Shown: positions 45,592-54,002, numbered from the stretch's first letter. The stretch is DNA of 64,000 nucleotides from Labrenzia sp. VG12 (GCF_002237595.1 NZ_CP022529.1:4928001-4992000), one strand, 5' to 3'. A program made the numbers and translations. The notes: generated by a model from the sequence alone, not told the origin.

Positions 45592-45607
45592 AACAAGAAA
45601 CGGACCA
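45592..45607 (-). promoter_or_regulatory. Candidate sigma-54 promoter of the SGNH-to-regulator operon
   Basis: TGGTCCGTTTCTTGTT on the minus strand keeps TGG and CG in the -24 box and TTG plus W in the -12 box, with the invariant spacing. It ends 40 bases before the ATG. It is the weakest match of the four candidates in this locus. Confidence 0.55.
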
Positions 45608-45661
45608 ACTGCCGTTCTCTTGAAAAAGTAAAATAAAACAATGATTAATAGGGATTTTTCC

Positions 45662-45719
45662 GAAATGCGAACGGTGCCCGTTTCCAGAATTCGGAATTTC
45701 GGTTTTGCAAAATGGGAAG
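45662..45719 (-). promoter_or_regulatory. Candidate activator region upstream of the SGNH operon
   Basis: This stretch contains GAAATGCGAACGGT, GGAATTTCGG and the palindrome TTTTGCAAAA (45703-45712), which extends as TTTTGCAAAATGGGAAG. The last 16 bases recur identically at 49036-49051. The palindrome lies about 110 bases upstream of the -12 box, the usual distance for an NtrC-type enhancer. Confidence 0.5.
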
Positions 45720-45732
45720 ATGGCGCTGCGGC

Positions 45733-47328
45733 TCAGGCGGACAGTCCGAGCACATGTGAAACCAGACGTGCGCTGGGCGGCTCGATCAGACCGGCCATCA
45801 GGCAGACGCCCAGAAACAGCATGGTCACGTAGAGCAGCGTCAGATAGCTGGCCATCCAGTTCTGAAGCGTGGCGATCAAACCGTCGCCTTCACCGGCACG
45901 CTGGTCACCGCGATTCGACCAGCGCTGCTTGGACAGGCGGAAGATGCAATAGACCTTCACCGAAGCGTTGATGAGCTGGTTGAAATAGAGAATGAACGGA
46001 TAGCTGAGATCGACCTTGCGCGCATATTGATAGAGGAACAGCGACAGCAACATGCGCGTGATGCAGATGAAGACGACATAGCCGAACACGTAATAGGGAT
46101 CGAACAGCACCGAGGTGGAGACCGCCAGCACCGGACTGACCAGCATGGTCCACATGGAAACGCGCTGATCCAGAAGGCACCACCAGATGAAGAACGGCAT
46201 ACGTCCCGGACCGAGTGCCAGCGCGCGTGAACCGTTGCGCAGCATGTTGCCCGACCAGCGACGGAAATTCTGCACCATCCGATCCATGCCGGAGCCTTCG
46301 ATCACCTCGACCGTGTAGCCCATGGCATCCGGCACATAGAGCATGCGGCAGCCGGATTGCAGCATGTAGTACCAGGTGCTCTTGTCGTCTCCGGACAGGA
46401 ACCGGAACTTGCCCCAGAGCCAGTGCTCCAGATGATCGGCCTCCAGTAGACGGATGAACTTCAGCTTGGTCAGGTGATTGGCCCGAAACACGGACATGCG
46501 GCCCGTCAGCGTCAGCACGCGGCCGGAAAGCGAATGGGACTGCATGGCCAGGCGGCGCTGGGCAAAGCGCATGGTCAGCCAGTTGGCGATCCAGCGCGGA
46601 CCGATGCACAGGACTTCCTCGTCCGTCGTGCAGGCCTGCAGATCCGGGTAAAGCTTGAACAGCGGCAGACAGGCCCCCACGGCGTTTTTTGCGAGAATGA
46701 AGTCGCCGTCCATGAAGATGATCAGGTCGTCATCCTCGACCTCTCCCCGGCTCATCGCCCGCAGCACGAGACCGATGGCAAGGCGCTTGCCGGGCTGGTT
46801 CTGGCGCACGACATGCAGCGTCACGTCGAGATCCGACCATTCACGGATCAGCAGATTGGAAATCAGATCTTCGTCATAGCGGTCGCCTGACCCGAGCCAG
46901 ATCGTGCCGGGCACGCCGGCATCGCGGATTTCCCGGCAGATCGAGCGAATGACCTTCTCCGTGATGTCGCGATGTTCCTTGTAGGTGGTCATCATGAAGT
47001 GGAGATGCCGGGGGCGCCAGCCATCCTCCCAGACCTTCTTGCCGGCATCGCGCATGGAGGGGTAGACGAACCTGCCGTAGATCCACGCGCGCACGGCATG
47101 GGTGAACCACCAGCCGTAGCGCCAGATCCCCAGGATCCCGATCACGAAGGTGATCTCCCGCGTGGCCGGGCTGTAAAAGACGTTTTCGAAGGTGGTCAGA
47201 CCGATGAAACAGACGCCGAAATAGAGGGTGATCTGGAACAGCGCAAAGGGTGTCCATTTCGCCCAGCCTTTTGGCTGATGCGTGATTTCATCGACATCAT
47301 AGGTGAGCGGTTTGCCTGTCGGCTCCAT
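45733..47328 (-). CDS. alg8: Alg8-like family 2 glycosyltransferase (polymerase)
   Basis: A 531-residue inner-membrane processive glycosyltransferase. Two N-terminal helices are followed by a cytoplasmic GT-A domain with FMDGDF (metal-binding DxD), SGDDKSTWY (catalytic Asp) and QNFRRW (the Q..RW polymer-binding motif), then three or four C-terminal helices. The C-terminal RLSKQRWSNRG stretch is characteristic of Alg8. It would polymerise GDP-mannuronate made by AlgD. Its ATG overlaps the stop of the PilZ gene (ATGA), as expected for an Alg44-Alg8 complex; the order is the reverse of Pseudomonas. Confidence 0.88.
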   Translation of the reverse strand: MEPTGKPLTYDVDEITHQPKGWAKWTPFALFQITLYFGVCFIGLTTFENVFYSPATREITFVIGILGIWRYGWWFTHAVRAWIYGRFVYPSMRDAGKKVWEDGWRPRHLHFMMTTYKEHRDITEKVIRSICREIRDAGVPGTIWLGSGDRYDEDLISNLLIREWSDLDVTLHVVRQNQPGKRLAIGLVLRAMSRGEVEDDDLIIFMDGDFILAKNAVGACLPLFKLYPDLQACTTDEEVLCIGPRWIANWLTMRFAQRRLAMQSHSLSGRVLTLTGRMSVFRANHLTKLKFIRLLEADHLEHWLWGKFRFLSGDDKSTWYYMLQSGCRMLYVPDAMGYTVEVIEGSGMDRMVQNFRRWSGNMLRNGSRALALGPGRMPFFIWWCLLDQRVSMWTMLVSPVLAVSTSVLFDPYYVFGYVVFICITRMLLSLFLYQYARKVDLSYPFILYFNQLINASVKVYCIFRLSKQRWSNRGDQRAGEGDGLIATLQNWMASYLTLLYVTMLFLGVCLMAGLIEPPSARLVSHVLGLSA

Positions 47329-48953
47329 CAGAAGGCCTCCAGAAGCTGCTGGGTCGTGCGCCAGACAAGGTTGTTCCGGTGGCGTTCGAAATAGACCACG
47401 ACCGGTGTGCCGCTCAGCGGCAGGGCTTCACCCACGGGTGTCAGCTCAACCTTGGCCGACCGGGCATCGGGCGCCCGGAAGCGGTAGGTCTCGGACACTT
47501 CGTCGACAAAACCGGCTGTCCGGTCGATGGCGCTGACTTCGGCTTCGATCCAGCGTCCCTCTGCCGGAAGATATAGCCGGGCGGGGGTGCCGGCCCGCAC
47601 CTGCAGCACTTCTTCCTGGGTCAGGAAGGCCTGCACCGTTTCAGCACCGACTTCTTCGAGAATATAAAGCGGCTCACCCTGCTTGATGGCAGCGCCCGCA
47701 ACCTGTGTGGTTTCGATCAACCGCCCGGAAACCGGCGCGGTCACCGTCCTGGTCGTAGACTTGGCCTGCAGACTGGCGGCCACTGTTTCCTGGTGCGCCT
47801 TTTCCGCCCGCAGGCGAGCCACCCGCGCGTCCATTTCCGCAAGCCGCCCGGCGAAGGCGTTGCCGGTGAAAAGACGAATGCTGTCGCCTCCGGCAATCAG
47901 TTCCTTCAGCTCCTCAATGTGGATCTTCTTGCGTTCCAGGTCGGAGAGGACGGATTCCAGTTCGAGTTCCGCAGCCTCCACATCGTCCGCACGAACCAGG
48001 CCTTTCGCGGAAAGGTCGCGCATCCGCTCGACCTTCAAGAGCGCGTTTTCCTTGGCCAGTTCCATGCCGACGAGCTGGGATTCCGCCTGGCGGACATTGT
48101 TGCGGGCCACCAGCGCATAGCCTTCGGCCTTGCGCTTTTCCTCAACCAGCAGGGTCTCGGTTTCGGCGAGCTCGGCAATCGTCGAGGCTAGCACGGCCTG
48201 CGCCCGGCGCAGGTCCGCCTCGATGCCGGTATCTTCCAGTGTCGCGATCACCTCACCGGCGCGGACAGTGTCCCCGGGGCGAACGCTGGTGTTCGTCACC
48301 ATTCCAGTGACAGGGGCAGTGAGTGTAATCCGTTCCGCGGTCACCACGGCCGACGGCACTTCCAGCCGGAACAGGGTGGCGAAAATGTAGACGCCGACAT
48401 AGCCGAACACGAGGGCACCAAGGGCAAAATAGAACAGCGTCATCACGATCTGCTTGATCGGCCAGCGCCGGACCGGCACCACATCAACCGGATTGGGGTC
48501 GGGTTTGGTCGGCACCGGGGTTACCGGTGTGTCGATGCGCACGATCGTGTCGGCCACATCAGTCATCTTGCCCCGGACCAGATCCTCGATGAAATGCTGC
48601 ATCAACGCGTTTTCGCGTTCACCGAGCTGCGTAAAGCGGAAGGCTATGTCGCCACTCGTGTCGCATCTGACAACCGATGCCTCGGCTTTTAGCGTGATGT
48701 TGAAACCCTGGAAGGGGAGCGTGCAGAACAGCGTGTGTTCCGACCCTTTTTCGGGAAGGTCATTTCCCGGCATCCTGAGACGGCAGCCGCCAAGACCCCA
48801 GTCGACAGCGTCGAAGGTCGCACCGTCCAGCGTAACGCGCATGGGCGCTGTTACTCTGTAGTGCAGCCTCTGGCTGGGTCTTTCGTGAATGATATCCACC
48901 GGCGCGCTTTCCAAAAAAGTGTCGACGCCGACGTGCTGCAAGGCCTGGGCCAC
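47328..48953 (-). CDS. alg44: Alg44-like PilZ/HlyD c-di-GMP-dependent polymerase subunit
   Basis: A 541-residue protein. The N-terminal PilZ domain has R29-LHY-R33 (RxxxR) and D51-WGLGG, the second motif lacking the usual Ser. One transmembrane helix lies at about 172-196. The periplasmic part has HlyD-like biotinyl/lipoyl segments (VTGMVTNTSVRPGDTV, TAPVSGRLIETTQ) separated by a long coiled coil. In Pseudomonas the matching protein binds c-di-GMP and switches on Alg8. The start is GTG at 48953 without a clear ribosome site; no other in-frame start keeps the PilZ motif. Confidence 0.87.
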   Translation of the reverse strand: MAQALQHVGVDTFLESAPVDIIHERPSQRLHYRVTAPMRVTLDGATFDAVDWGLGGCRLRMPGNDLPEKGSEHTLFCTLPFQGFNITLKAEASVVRCDTSGDIAFRFTQLGERENALMQHFIEDLVRGKMTDVADTIVRIDTPVTPVPTKPDPNPVDVVPVRRWPIKQIVMTLFYFALGALVFGYVGVYIFATLFRLEVPSAVVTAERITLTAPVTGMVTNTSVRPGDTVRAGEVIATLEDTGIEADLRRAQAVLASTIAELAETETLLVEEKRKAEGYALVARNNVRQAESQLVGMELAKENALLKVERMRDLSAKGLVRADDVEAAELELESVLSDLERKKIHIEELKELIAGGDSIRLFTGNAFAGRLAEMDARVARLRAEKAHQETVAASLQAKSTTRTVTAPVSGRLIETTQVAGAAIKQGEPLYILEEVGAETVQAFLTQEEVLQVRAGTPARLYLPAEGRWIEAEVSAIDRTAGFVDEVSETYRFRAPDARSAKVELTPVGEALPLSGTPVVVYFERHRNNLVWRTTQQLLEAF

Positions 48954-49035
48954 ACTGAAGAGAAAGAAACTGGTTGGCGGAAATTGAAATAAGTAATTGA
49001 ATTTAAAGAATTTTTATTCGAGCCTGAAACGGGAC

Positions 49036-49051
49036 TTTGCAAAATGGGAAG
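49036..49051 (-). promoter_or_regulatory. Repeated TTTGCAAAATGGGAAG element upstream of alg44
   Basis: These 16 bases are identical to 45704-45719 upstream of the SGNH operon and lie 83 bases before the alg44 start. No sigma-54 promoter with correct spacing was found between here and alg44, so the alg44-alg8 pair may use another promoter class while sharing the activator element. Confidence 0.45.
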
Positions 49052-49119
49052 CAAGAAAGACGTTTTGAGGCCGGTTGAAGTTTTCGAAAATGCAAAACGC
49101 GTGCGGGTGGAGAAAGAGA

Positions 49120-49154
49120 GACCGGGTTCGCATTTTCAAAACGCGAACCCGGTC
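49120..49154 (-). terminator. Terminator of the RTX gene
   Basis: A perfect 12-bp stem (GACCGGGTTCGC / GCGAACCCGGTC) with an 11-base loop lies six bases after the RTX gene stop codon. On the minus strand it is followed by the pyrimidine tract TCTCTTTCTCC. It insulates alg44 from RTX gene transcription. Confidence 0.85.
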
Positions 49155-49160
49155 TAAGGT

Positions 49161-51056
49161 TCAGAAGAGGAAGCAGTTGCTGTCGTTGAGCGACGTGATG
49201 CTCTGGGAGCCGACATCGTTCAGCGTGCAGACTTCCTTGTAGGAACCGTTGCCATTGAGATCGACCGACAGTGTGGTGTCATCTCCATCGGCAACCGCCA
49301 GGAGACGATCGAGAAAGCTCTCGTCATCCAGTGGTCCGGCCAGTTGGCTGAAGTCGAGCAGGTCGATCCCGATCTCGAAATCGGTAATGACATCGGTCCC
49401 CGACAGGTCGTAGCTGCGGAAAACGAACGTGTCGTTTCCATCGCCTCCAGTGAGCGTGTCGGCGCCCTGCAGGCTTCGGATCTGATCGTTACCGGCACCG
49501 CCGTCAATGACATTGACACCTTTCGATCCCTTCAGGATGTCATCGCCGCCACCGGACTTGATGTTGTCGATGAATTTCAGCGTATCGGTTCCGATTTCCT
49601 GTCCATGCGCCCGCTTGTTGTGCAGTGAGATCGACAGGTCGACATCGAAGTCGGTGTAGTCGACCGTGTCGTTGCCCCGGCCGCCATGCATCATGTCGTT
49701 GCCGGCGTCACCAAAGAAGGTGTCGTCATCATGGCCGCCATAAAGCTGGTCATTCTGATGCCCACCGCGCAGCTGGTCGTTGCCGGCGCCGCCCTTCAGC
49801 ACATCTTCGCCGTAACCGCCGATAAGGATGTCGTCGCCGGATCCTCCGATCAGCGTGTCGTCATCCAGGCCGCCATCCAGGGTGTCGTTGCCGGTGCCAC
49901 CGTTCAGCGTGTCGTCACCGCTTTCGCCGTAGAGGACATCATCGCCGTTGTTGCCGTTGAGCGTGTCACCCTGCTGGCCGCCATAAAGCGTATCGTCTCC
50001 GGAATTGCCGTAGAGCTTGTCCGAGCCCGACCCGCCATAAAGGGCATCGTTGTCACTGCCGCCGTGAAGGTCGTCATGACCGTTGCCACCATAGAGCTGG
50101 TCATTGCCGGACCGGCCATGCAGTTCATCCGCGCCGTCTCCTCCGTAAAGAATGTCATTATCGCTTCGGATGATCACCGGCGTGTCGTTGCCCGGCCCGG
50201 GAGCCGGATCGGTACCGCCGGTCTGCTGCTGATAATGGGCATTCAGCAGCAGCGCGTTGGCGATGCCGATGTCAACGGTGAAGACGCTGTCGTCGAAATC
50301 CCGGTCGCCGCCGTTGAACAGGTCCTCGAAGCCGAGCGTGATTGTACCGGCATCGGTTTTCAGAACGCCGGTCGTGTGCAGGATGCCATCCGGGTTGAGC
50401 CCGACCGTGTCGCCATAGGCGGACGTGTGGTAGGGATCTGTCTGGATCATGGTTCGCGTTCCATCCGGCGCAATGTGATAAAGGCGCGGGGCGGTGCTGT
50501 TCAGGGTTGCGACAGTTCCGTCAGCCTCCTGAAACTCCAGGGTTCCGTTTTCCAGGTCGAGCCCGGCATAGCCGCTATTGCGGCTGTAGCCGTTGGAAAT
50601 GATGAAGAATGCGATCTGGTCTCCGGACTGAACGTCGAGAAATTCGCGGGACTGACCCTGAATGAGGCTTCCGCCGCTGCCCTGCAGCGAGGCGTTCTCC
50701 CAGATGAATTTCACGTCGGTGATCGTGCCGTCCTCGGCGACCTTGTAATACCCGAACGTATTTCGATACCCGGCGGTTTCGCCTTCAAAGACAACGGAGA
50801 CCGGATGATCGTCGGCAATGGCGACAGAGGTTATCTGCACCAGGTTCGGACCACCGGACCCATAAAGGGTGTCATCACCATTGTTGCCATAGAGCGTATC
50901 GTCGCCGGTACCACCCCAGACCTCGTCGTTTCCGTTGTAGCCCATCATCAGGTCATCGCCGAAGCGGCCGGACATGACGTCTGAGTGTCTCGTGCCATTC
51001 AGCACGTTATCTTCATTCGTCCCGATCACGGGACGTGTTGCGGGCAAACTTGCCAT
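49161..51056 (-). CDS. RTX (hemolysin-type calcium-binding) protein with DUF4114 domain
   Basis: A 631-residue protein without signal peptide. A short RTX block comes first (residues about 35-78), followed by a DUF4114-like domain ending GFEDLFNGGDRDFDDSVF. A long array of GGxGxDxLxG nonapeptides follows (about 315-475), and then the T1SS-type C-terminus with DTFVFRSYD..GTDVITDFE and a terminal aliphatic/aromatic tail (CFLF). It would be secreted by a type I system and fold in calcium. The start at 51056 has AAGGGAG upstream. It has its own sigma-54 promoter candidate and terminator, so it is probably co-regulated with the polysaccharide as a matrix protein. Confidence 0.86.
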   Translation of the reverse strand: MASLPATRPVIGTNEDNVLNGTRHSDVMSGRFGDDLMMGYNGNDEVWGGTGDDTLYGNNGDDTLYGSGGPNLVQITSVAIADDHPVSVVFEGETAGYRNTFGYYKVAEDGTITDVKFIWENASLQGSGGSLIQGQSREFLDVQSGDQIAFFIISNGYSRNSGYAGLDLENGTLEFQEADGTVATLNSTAPRLYHIAPDGTRTMIQTDPYHTSAYGDTVGLNPDGILHTTGVLKTDAGTITLGFEDLFNGGDRDFDDSVFTVDIGIANALLLNAHYQQQTGGTDPAPGPGNDTPVIIRSDNDILYGGDGADELHGRSGNDQLYGGNGHDDLHGGSDNDALYGGSGSDKLYGNSGDDTLYGGQQGDTLNGNNGDDVLYGESGDDTLNGGTGNDTLDGGLDDDTLIGGSGDDILIGGYGEDVLKGGAGNDQLRGGHQNDQLYGGHDDDTFFGDAGNDMMHGGRGNDTVDYTDFDVDLSISLHNKRAHGQEIGTDTLKFIDNIKSGGGDDILKGSKGVNVIDGGAGNDQIRSLQGADTLTGGDGNDTFVFRSYDLSGTDVITDFEIGIDLLDFSQLAGPLDDESFLDRLLAVADGDDTTLSVDLNGNGSYKEVCTLNDVGSQSITSLNDSNCFLF

Positions 51057-51103
51057 TTTATACTCCCTTGCTGATGCGCGATTGCGCAATCCAGCCGGAG
51101 CGT

Positions 51104-51119
51104 TGCAAGGCGGACGCCA
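51104..51119 (-). promoter_or_regulatory. Candidate sigma-54 promoter of the RTX gene
   Basis: TGGCGTCCGCCTTGCA on the minus strand has TGGC in the -24 box, GG-N10-GC spacing and an intact TTGCA. It ends 48 bases before the ATG. Confidence 0.65.
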
Positions 51120-51205
51120 TGATGCGTTGATACAAGGGGAAAAATTAAAGTAACAAATTCAATAGCTTGAATCGAGGTCTTGCTCTTTGATGTGCCGTGT
51201 CTTTT

Positions 51206-51237
51206 TGAAAACGCAAATGCTTTTCCGTTTTGCAAAC
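51206..51237 (-). promoter_or_regulatory. Candidate activator site upstream of the RTX gene
   Basis: GAAAACGCAAATGC and GTTTTGCAAAC (51227-51237) lie 100-130 bases upstream of the -12 box, matching the arrangement upstream of the other polysaccharide promoters. Confidence 0.4.
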
Positions 51238-51555
51238 AGGACAGGTTGTCGAAATCGGGCACGCAGGGACGGGTCATGCGCACCCGCAATCAGGGATGTG
51301 GCCGGGACTGTTTGTTGCCGGAAAGGCCCGCACTCGACGCGGCGAAACAGGACCCTTGCACGGGCGGTCCCGGTTTGTGAGCTGGGCCGCGATTGCATTT
51401 TGAGAAGGAAGGTCAGGACGCGTTTTTTCGGAACCTGTCCGCTGTTCCATCGGCAGGGTGTGGCACAGGCGAGCGGATTTGCGTCGGTTGGCGCCGGTAT
51501 CTGACCACCCGGGCGATTGACAAGCGAGACCAAACGGGTCCAATTAGCAGCGTTA

Positions 51556-51743
51556 TCGGTTCTCGAGGCCAGGACTGGCCTTGGGATTAAAAGGGAACAC
51601 GGTGAGGCGTACCCAGTAGGGACCAAAACCGTGGCTGCCCCCGCAACTGTAGGCGGAGAGCCGGAACCGACTATGCCACTGGTGCTGCAAGCGCCGGGAA
51701 GGCCGGTTCAGGCATAGACCCGCGAGCCAGGAGACCTGCCGCT
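51556..51743 (+). ncRNA. Cobalamin riboswitch
   Basis: A 5' leader with the landmarks of the B12 element in order: AAAAGGGAACACGGTGAGGC at 51590, GTGGCTGCCCCCGCAACTGT at 51631, GGCGGAGAGCC, GACTATGCCACTGG, CCGGGAAGGCCGG, and AGGCATAGACCCGCGAGCCAGGAGACCTGCCG as the closing B12-box region. It lies about 170 bases before the DUF4198 gene and would switch off the cobalt transporter when adenosylcobalamin is plentiful. Confidence 0.95.
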
Positions 51744-51916
51744 GATCGTCACGGCCTGCCAGGAGCAGTGCCCTGACACCGCAACCGGACGCCGGGGTGA
51801 GCGTCACGCGGTCAAGCGCCAGGTTCACTCCTCAAACGCTTCCCGCTTCCGTCCCCGACCGTCCTTTCAGTCGACCGGACCGGCACCTGCCGGTGGCCCA
51901 TTGAGAGAGACGTCAC

Positions 51917-52714
51917 ATGTCACTTCGCAAGTTCGGCCTTGGAGCCCTTTGCGCAGCAACCTTGCTAAATCCCCTCGCGGCCCAGGCCCATTTTCTTCTG
52001 GCCTATACGCCGGAGGTCAACCTGGAAAAGGCCGGCGACCTGCCGCTGAAACTCATCTTCTGGCATCCGTTTGAAAACGGCCATGTCATGGACATGGAGA
52101 GCCCGCTCGAATTTTATGCCGTGCATCGCGGTGAGCGATACGACCTGAAAGACACGCTCAAGCCGATCACCTTCACCGGGCGCCAGAACGAGGCGGCGGC
52201 CTTTGACGCGATCCTGCCGGTGAAACGCAGCGGCGACTATGTGCTCGTCGTCGAGCCGGCTCCCTATTACGAAGAGAGCGAAGACATCTACATCCAGCAG
52301 ATCACCAAGTCCTACGTGAACCGGAACGAGATTCCGACCGACTGGATGGAGCCACAGGGGCTTGCGACCGAAATCCTGCCGCTGAACCGCCCGACCAACA
52401 TCGTTGCCGGTTCGACCTTCACCGGCCGCGTTCTGGCCGAAGGCAAGCCGGTTGCCGGAGCCGAGATCGAAATCGAATACATGGCGGCCGAACCGGACAT
52501 GGCCGCGAACAAGCCGACCGAAGCGAAGGCCTCTCCGATGCCCGGCGGCGCCGTCGTCGCGATCTCCGATGCAAACGGCTACTTTACCTTCGGCATCCCG
52601 AAGGCCGGTTTCTGGGGGTTCGCAGCACTTGGTGCCGGCCCTCAAAAGGAACATGCGGGCAAGGAACTCAGCCAGGATGCGGTCATCTGGGTCCGCGCCT
52701 ACGACGTCGAATAG
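51917..52714 (+). CDS. DUF4198 periplasmic component of cobalt ECF transporter
   Basis: A 265-residue secreted protein, the first gene after the B12 riboswitch. The signal peptide ends AQA (22-24), so the mature protein starts with His25 (HFLLAYTPEV). Further His residues follow in FWHPFENGHVMD. A C-terminal beta domain (GRVLAEGKPVAGAEIEIEY, ISDANGYFTFGIP) is typical of DUF4198/CbiK-like proteins next to CbiMQO systems. It may capture or present cobalt in the periplasm. GAGAGAGACG precedes the ATG. cbiM begins 26 bases downstream. Confidence 0.85.
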   Translation: MSLRKFGLGALCAATLLNPLAAQAHFLLAYTPEVNLEKAGDLPLKLIFWHPFENGHVMDMESPLEFYAVHRGERYDLKDTLKPITFTGRQNEAAAFDAILPVKRSGDYVLVVEPAPYYEESEDIYIQQITKSYVNRNEIPTDWMEPQGLATEILPLNRPTNIVAGSTFTGRVLAEGKPVAGAEIEIEYMAAEPDMAANKPTEAKASPMPGGAVVAISDANGYFTFGIPKAGFWGFAALGAGPQKEHAGKELSQDAVIWVRAYDVE

Positions 52715-52740
52715 GACGGAACCGGACGGAGGGAGAGCCG

Positions 52741-53367
52741 ATGCATATTGTCGACGGCGCCTTGTCGACCGAAGTCGTCCTTGCCGGGTCGGTCCTGGCC
52801 GTGGGCGGTGTCGCTGTCGGGCTGCGCAGGCTGCCCATGGAGAAGATCCCGGCGGCGGGTGTTCTCAGCGCGACCTTCTTCGTGGCCTCGCTCATCCATG
52901 TGCCGATCGGTCCGTCCAGCGTCCACCTGATCCTGAATGGCCTGGCCGGGCTTGTGCTCGGCTGGGCCGCCTTTCCCGCGCTTTTTGTCGGGTTGCTGCT
53001 GCAGGCCGTGTTCTTCGGTTTCGGCGGTGTCACGGTGCTCGGCGTGAACACGCTGAACATCGCCCTGCCGGCGGTTGCGGTTTATTACATCTGCCGCCAC
53101 GGGCTCACGTCCAGGTCGGACGTGGCAGCCGCGATCTGGGGCGGCATCGGCGGAGCGCTCTCCATCGTGCTGACCACCGGGATGGTCGGCCTCTCGCTGG
53201 CCTTCAGCGGCGAGGCGTTTGTTCCGGCCGCCAAGCTGGTCCTTGTCACCCACATGCCGGTCATGGCGATCGAGGGCCTTTTGACGGGCTTCGCGGTCTA
53301 TCTGGCCCGCAAGGTCAAGCCGGAGCTGTTCGCCGGGTTTGAAGCATCTTCTGGAGGGGCGCGATGA
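52741..53367 (+). CDS. cbiM: Cobalt ECF transporter S component CbiM
   Basis: A 208-residue substrate-binding membrane protein. It begins MHIVDGALS: the N-terminal amine, His2 and nearby residues form the metal site in CbiM/NikM. Other hallmarks are HVPIGPSSVHLILNGLAGLVLG and QAVFFGFGGVTVLGVNT, with six to seven helices. GGAGGGAGAG precedes the ATG. The B12 riboswitch upstream favours cobalt over nickel. The stop codon overlaps the next start (ATGA). Confidence 0.93.
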   Translation: MHIVDGALSTEVVLAGSVLAVGGVAVGLRRLPMEKIPAAGVLSATFFVASLIHVPIGPSSVHLILNGLAGLVLGWAAFPALFVGLLLQAVFFGFGGVTVLGVNTLNIALPAVAVYYICRHGLTSRSDVAAAIWGGIGGALSIVLTTGMVGLSLAFSGEAFVPAAKLVLVTHMPVMAIEGLLTGFAVYLARKVKPELFAGFEASSGGAR

Positions 53368-54002
53368 AACACGCAAAGATCCTCGGCGCAGCGCTCCTGT
53401 TTTGTGCCGCCTTGGCCGGACAGCCCGCCCTGGCGCACAAGGTCATCGCCTCCGTCTTTGCCAGCGGCGAGACAATCGAGGGCGAGATCGGCTTTTCCAA
53501 CGGCGACATGGCAACCGATACGCTGGTTGAGGTGTTCGACGGGGATGGCAACAAGCTCGGCGAGGTCACCACCGACGGCGACGGCTTCTTTTCGTTCAGG
53601 CCGACGCAGCGCGTCGTGCATGTGTTCAGGGCCAATCTCGGCTCCGGGCACGTGACAGAAGTGCGCATGGAGCTTGAGGAACTGCCCGACATTCCAGGGG
53701 CGCCCCAGCCCGTTACTGGGGCGAACAGCACTCCCGTTGCCGACGCGAGCGTGGCCGGCAATGTCCATGAAAACGAGACCATTGCCGTCGCTGCGGCCCC
53801 GGTGATCGTGGCGGCCCTTGAGGAAAACCGCGAATTGCTGCGCGAGATGATCCACCGCGAGGTCACGCCCCTGCGCCGCGAGATCGCGGCTTACAAGGAA
53901 AAGAACGACCTTCAGACGATCCTGGGCGGGATTGGTTACATTTGCGGACTGTTCGGACTTTTCTTCTATCTTGCCGCACGGCGCAAACTGGCACGAGGAT
54001 AG
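53364..54002 (+). CDS. CbiL/NikL-like auxiliary component of the cobalt transporter
   Basis: A 212-residue protein. A signal peptide ends ALA at residue 24, so the mature N-terminus is His25 (HKVIASVFASG), followed by a carboxypeptidase-regulatory-type beta domain (VEVFDGDGNKLGEVTTDGDGF), a linker, a helical stretch (EENRELLREMIHREV) and one C-terminal transmembrane helix (about 188-205). This is the layout of CbiL/NikL proteins, which are small partners of CbiM/NikM. It overlaps cbiM by four bases and is followed by cbiQ after three bases. Confidence 0.85.
   Translation: MKHAKILGAALLFCAALAGQPALAHKVIASVFASGETIEGEIGFSNGDMATDTLVEVFDGDGNKLGEVTTDGDGFFSFRPTQRVVHVFRANLGSGHVTEVRMELEELPDIPGAPQPVTGANSTPVADASVAGNVHENETIAVAAAPVIVAALEENRELLREMIHREVTPLRREIAAYKEKNDLQTILGGIGYICGLFGLFFYLAARRKLARG

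Noticed and set aside
48954..49119. Sigma-54 promoter for alg44
   Set aside because: No GG-N10-GC pair with the correct spacing was found on the minus strand in this stretch, although the TTTGCAAAA element is present.
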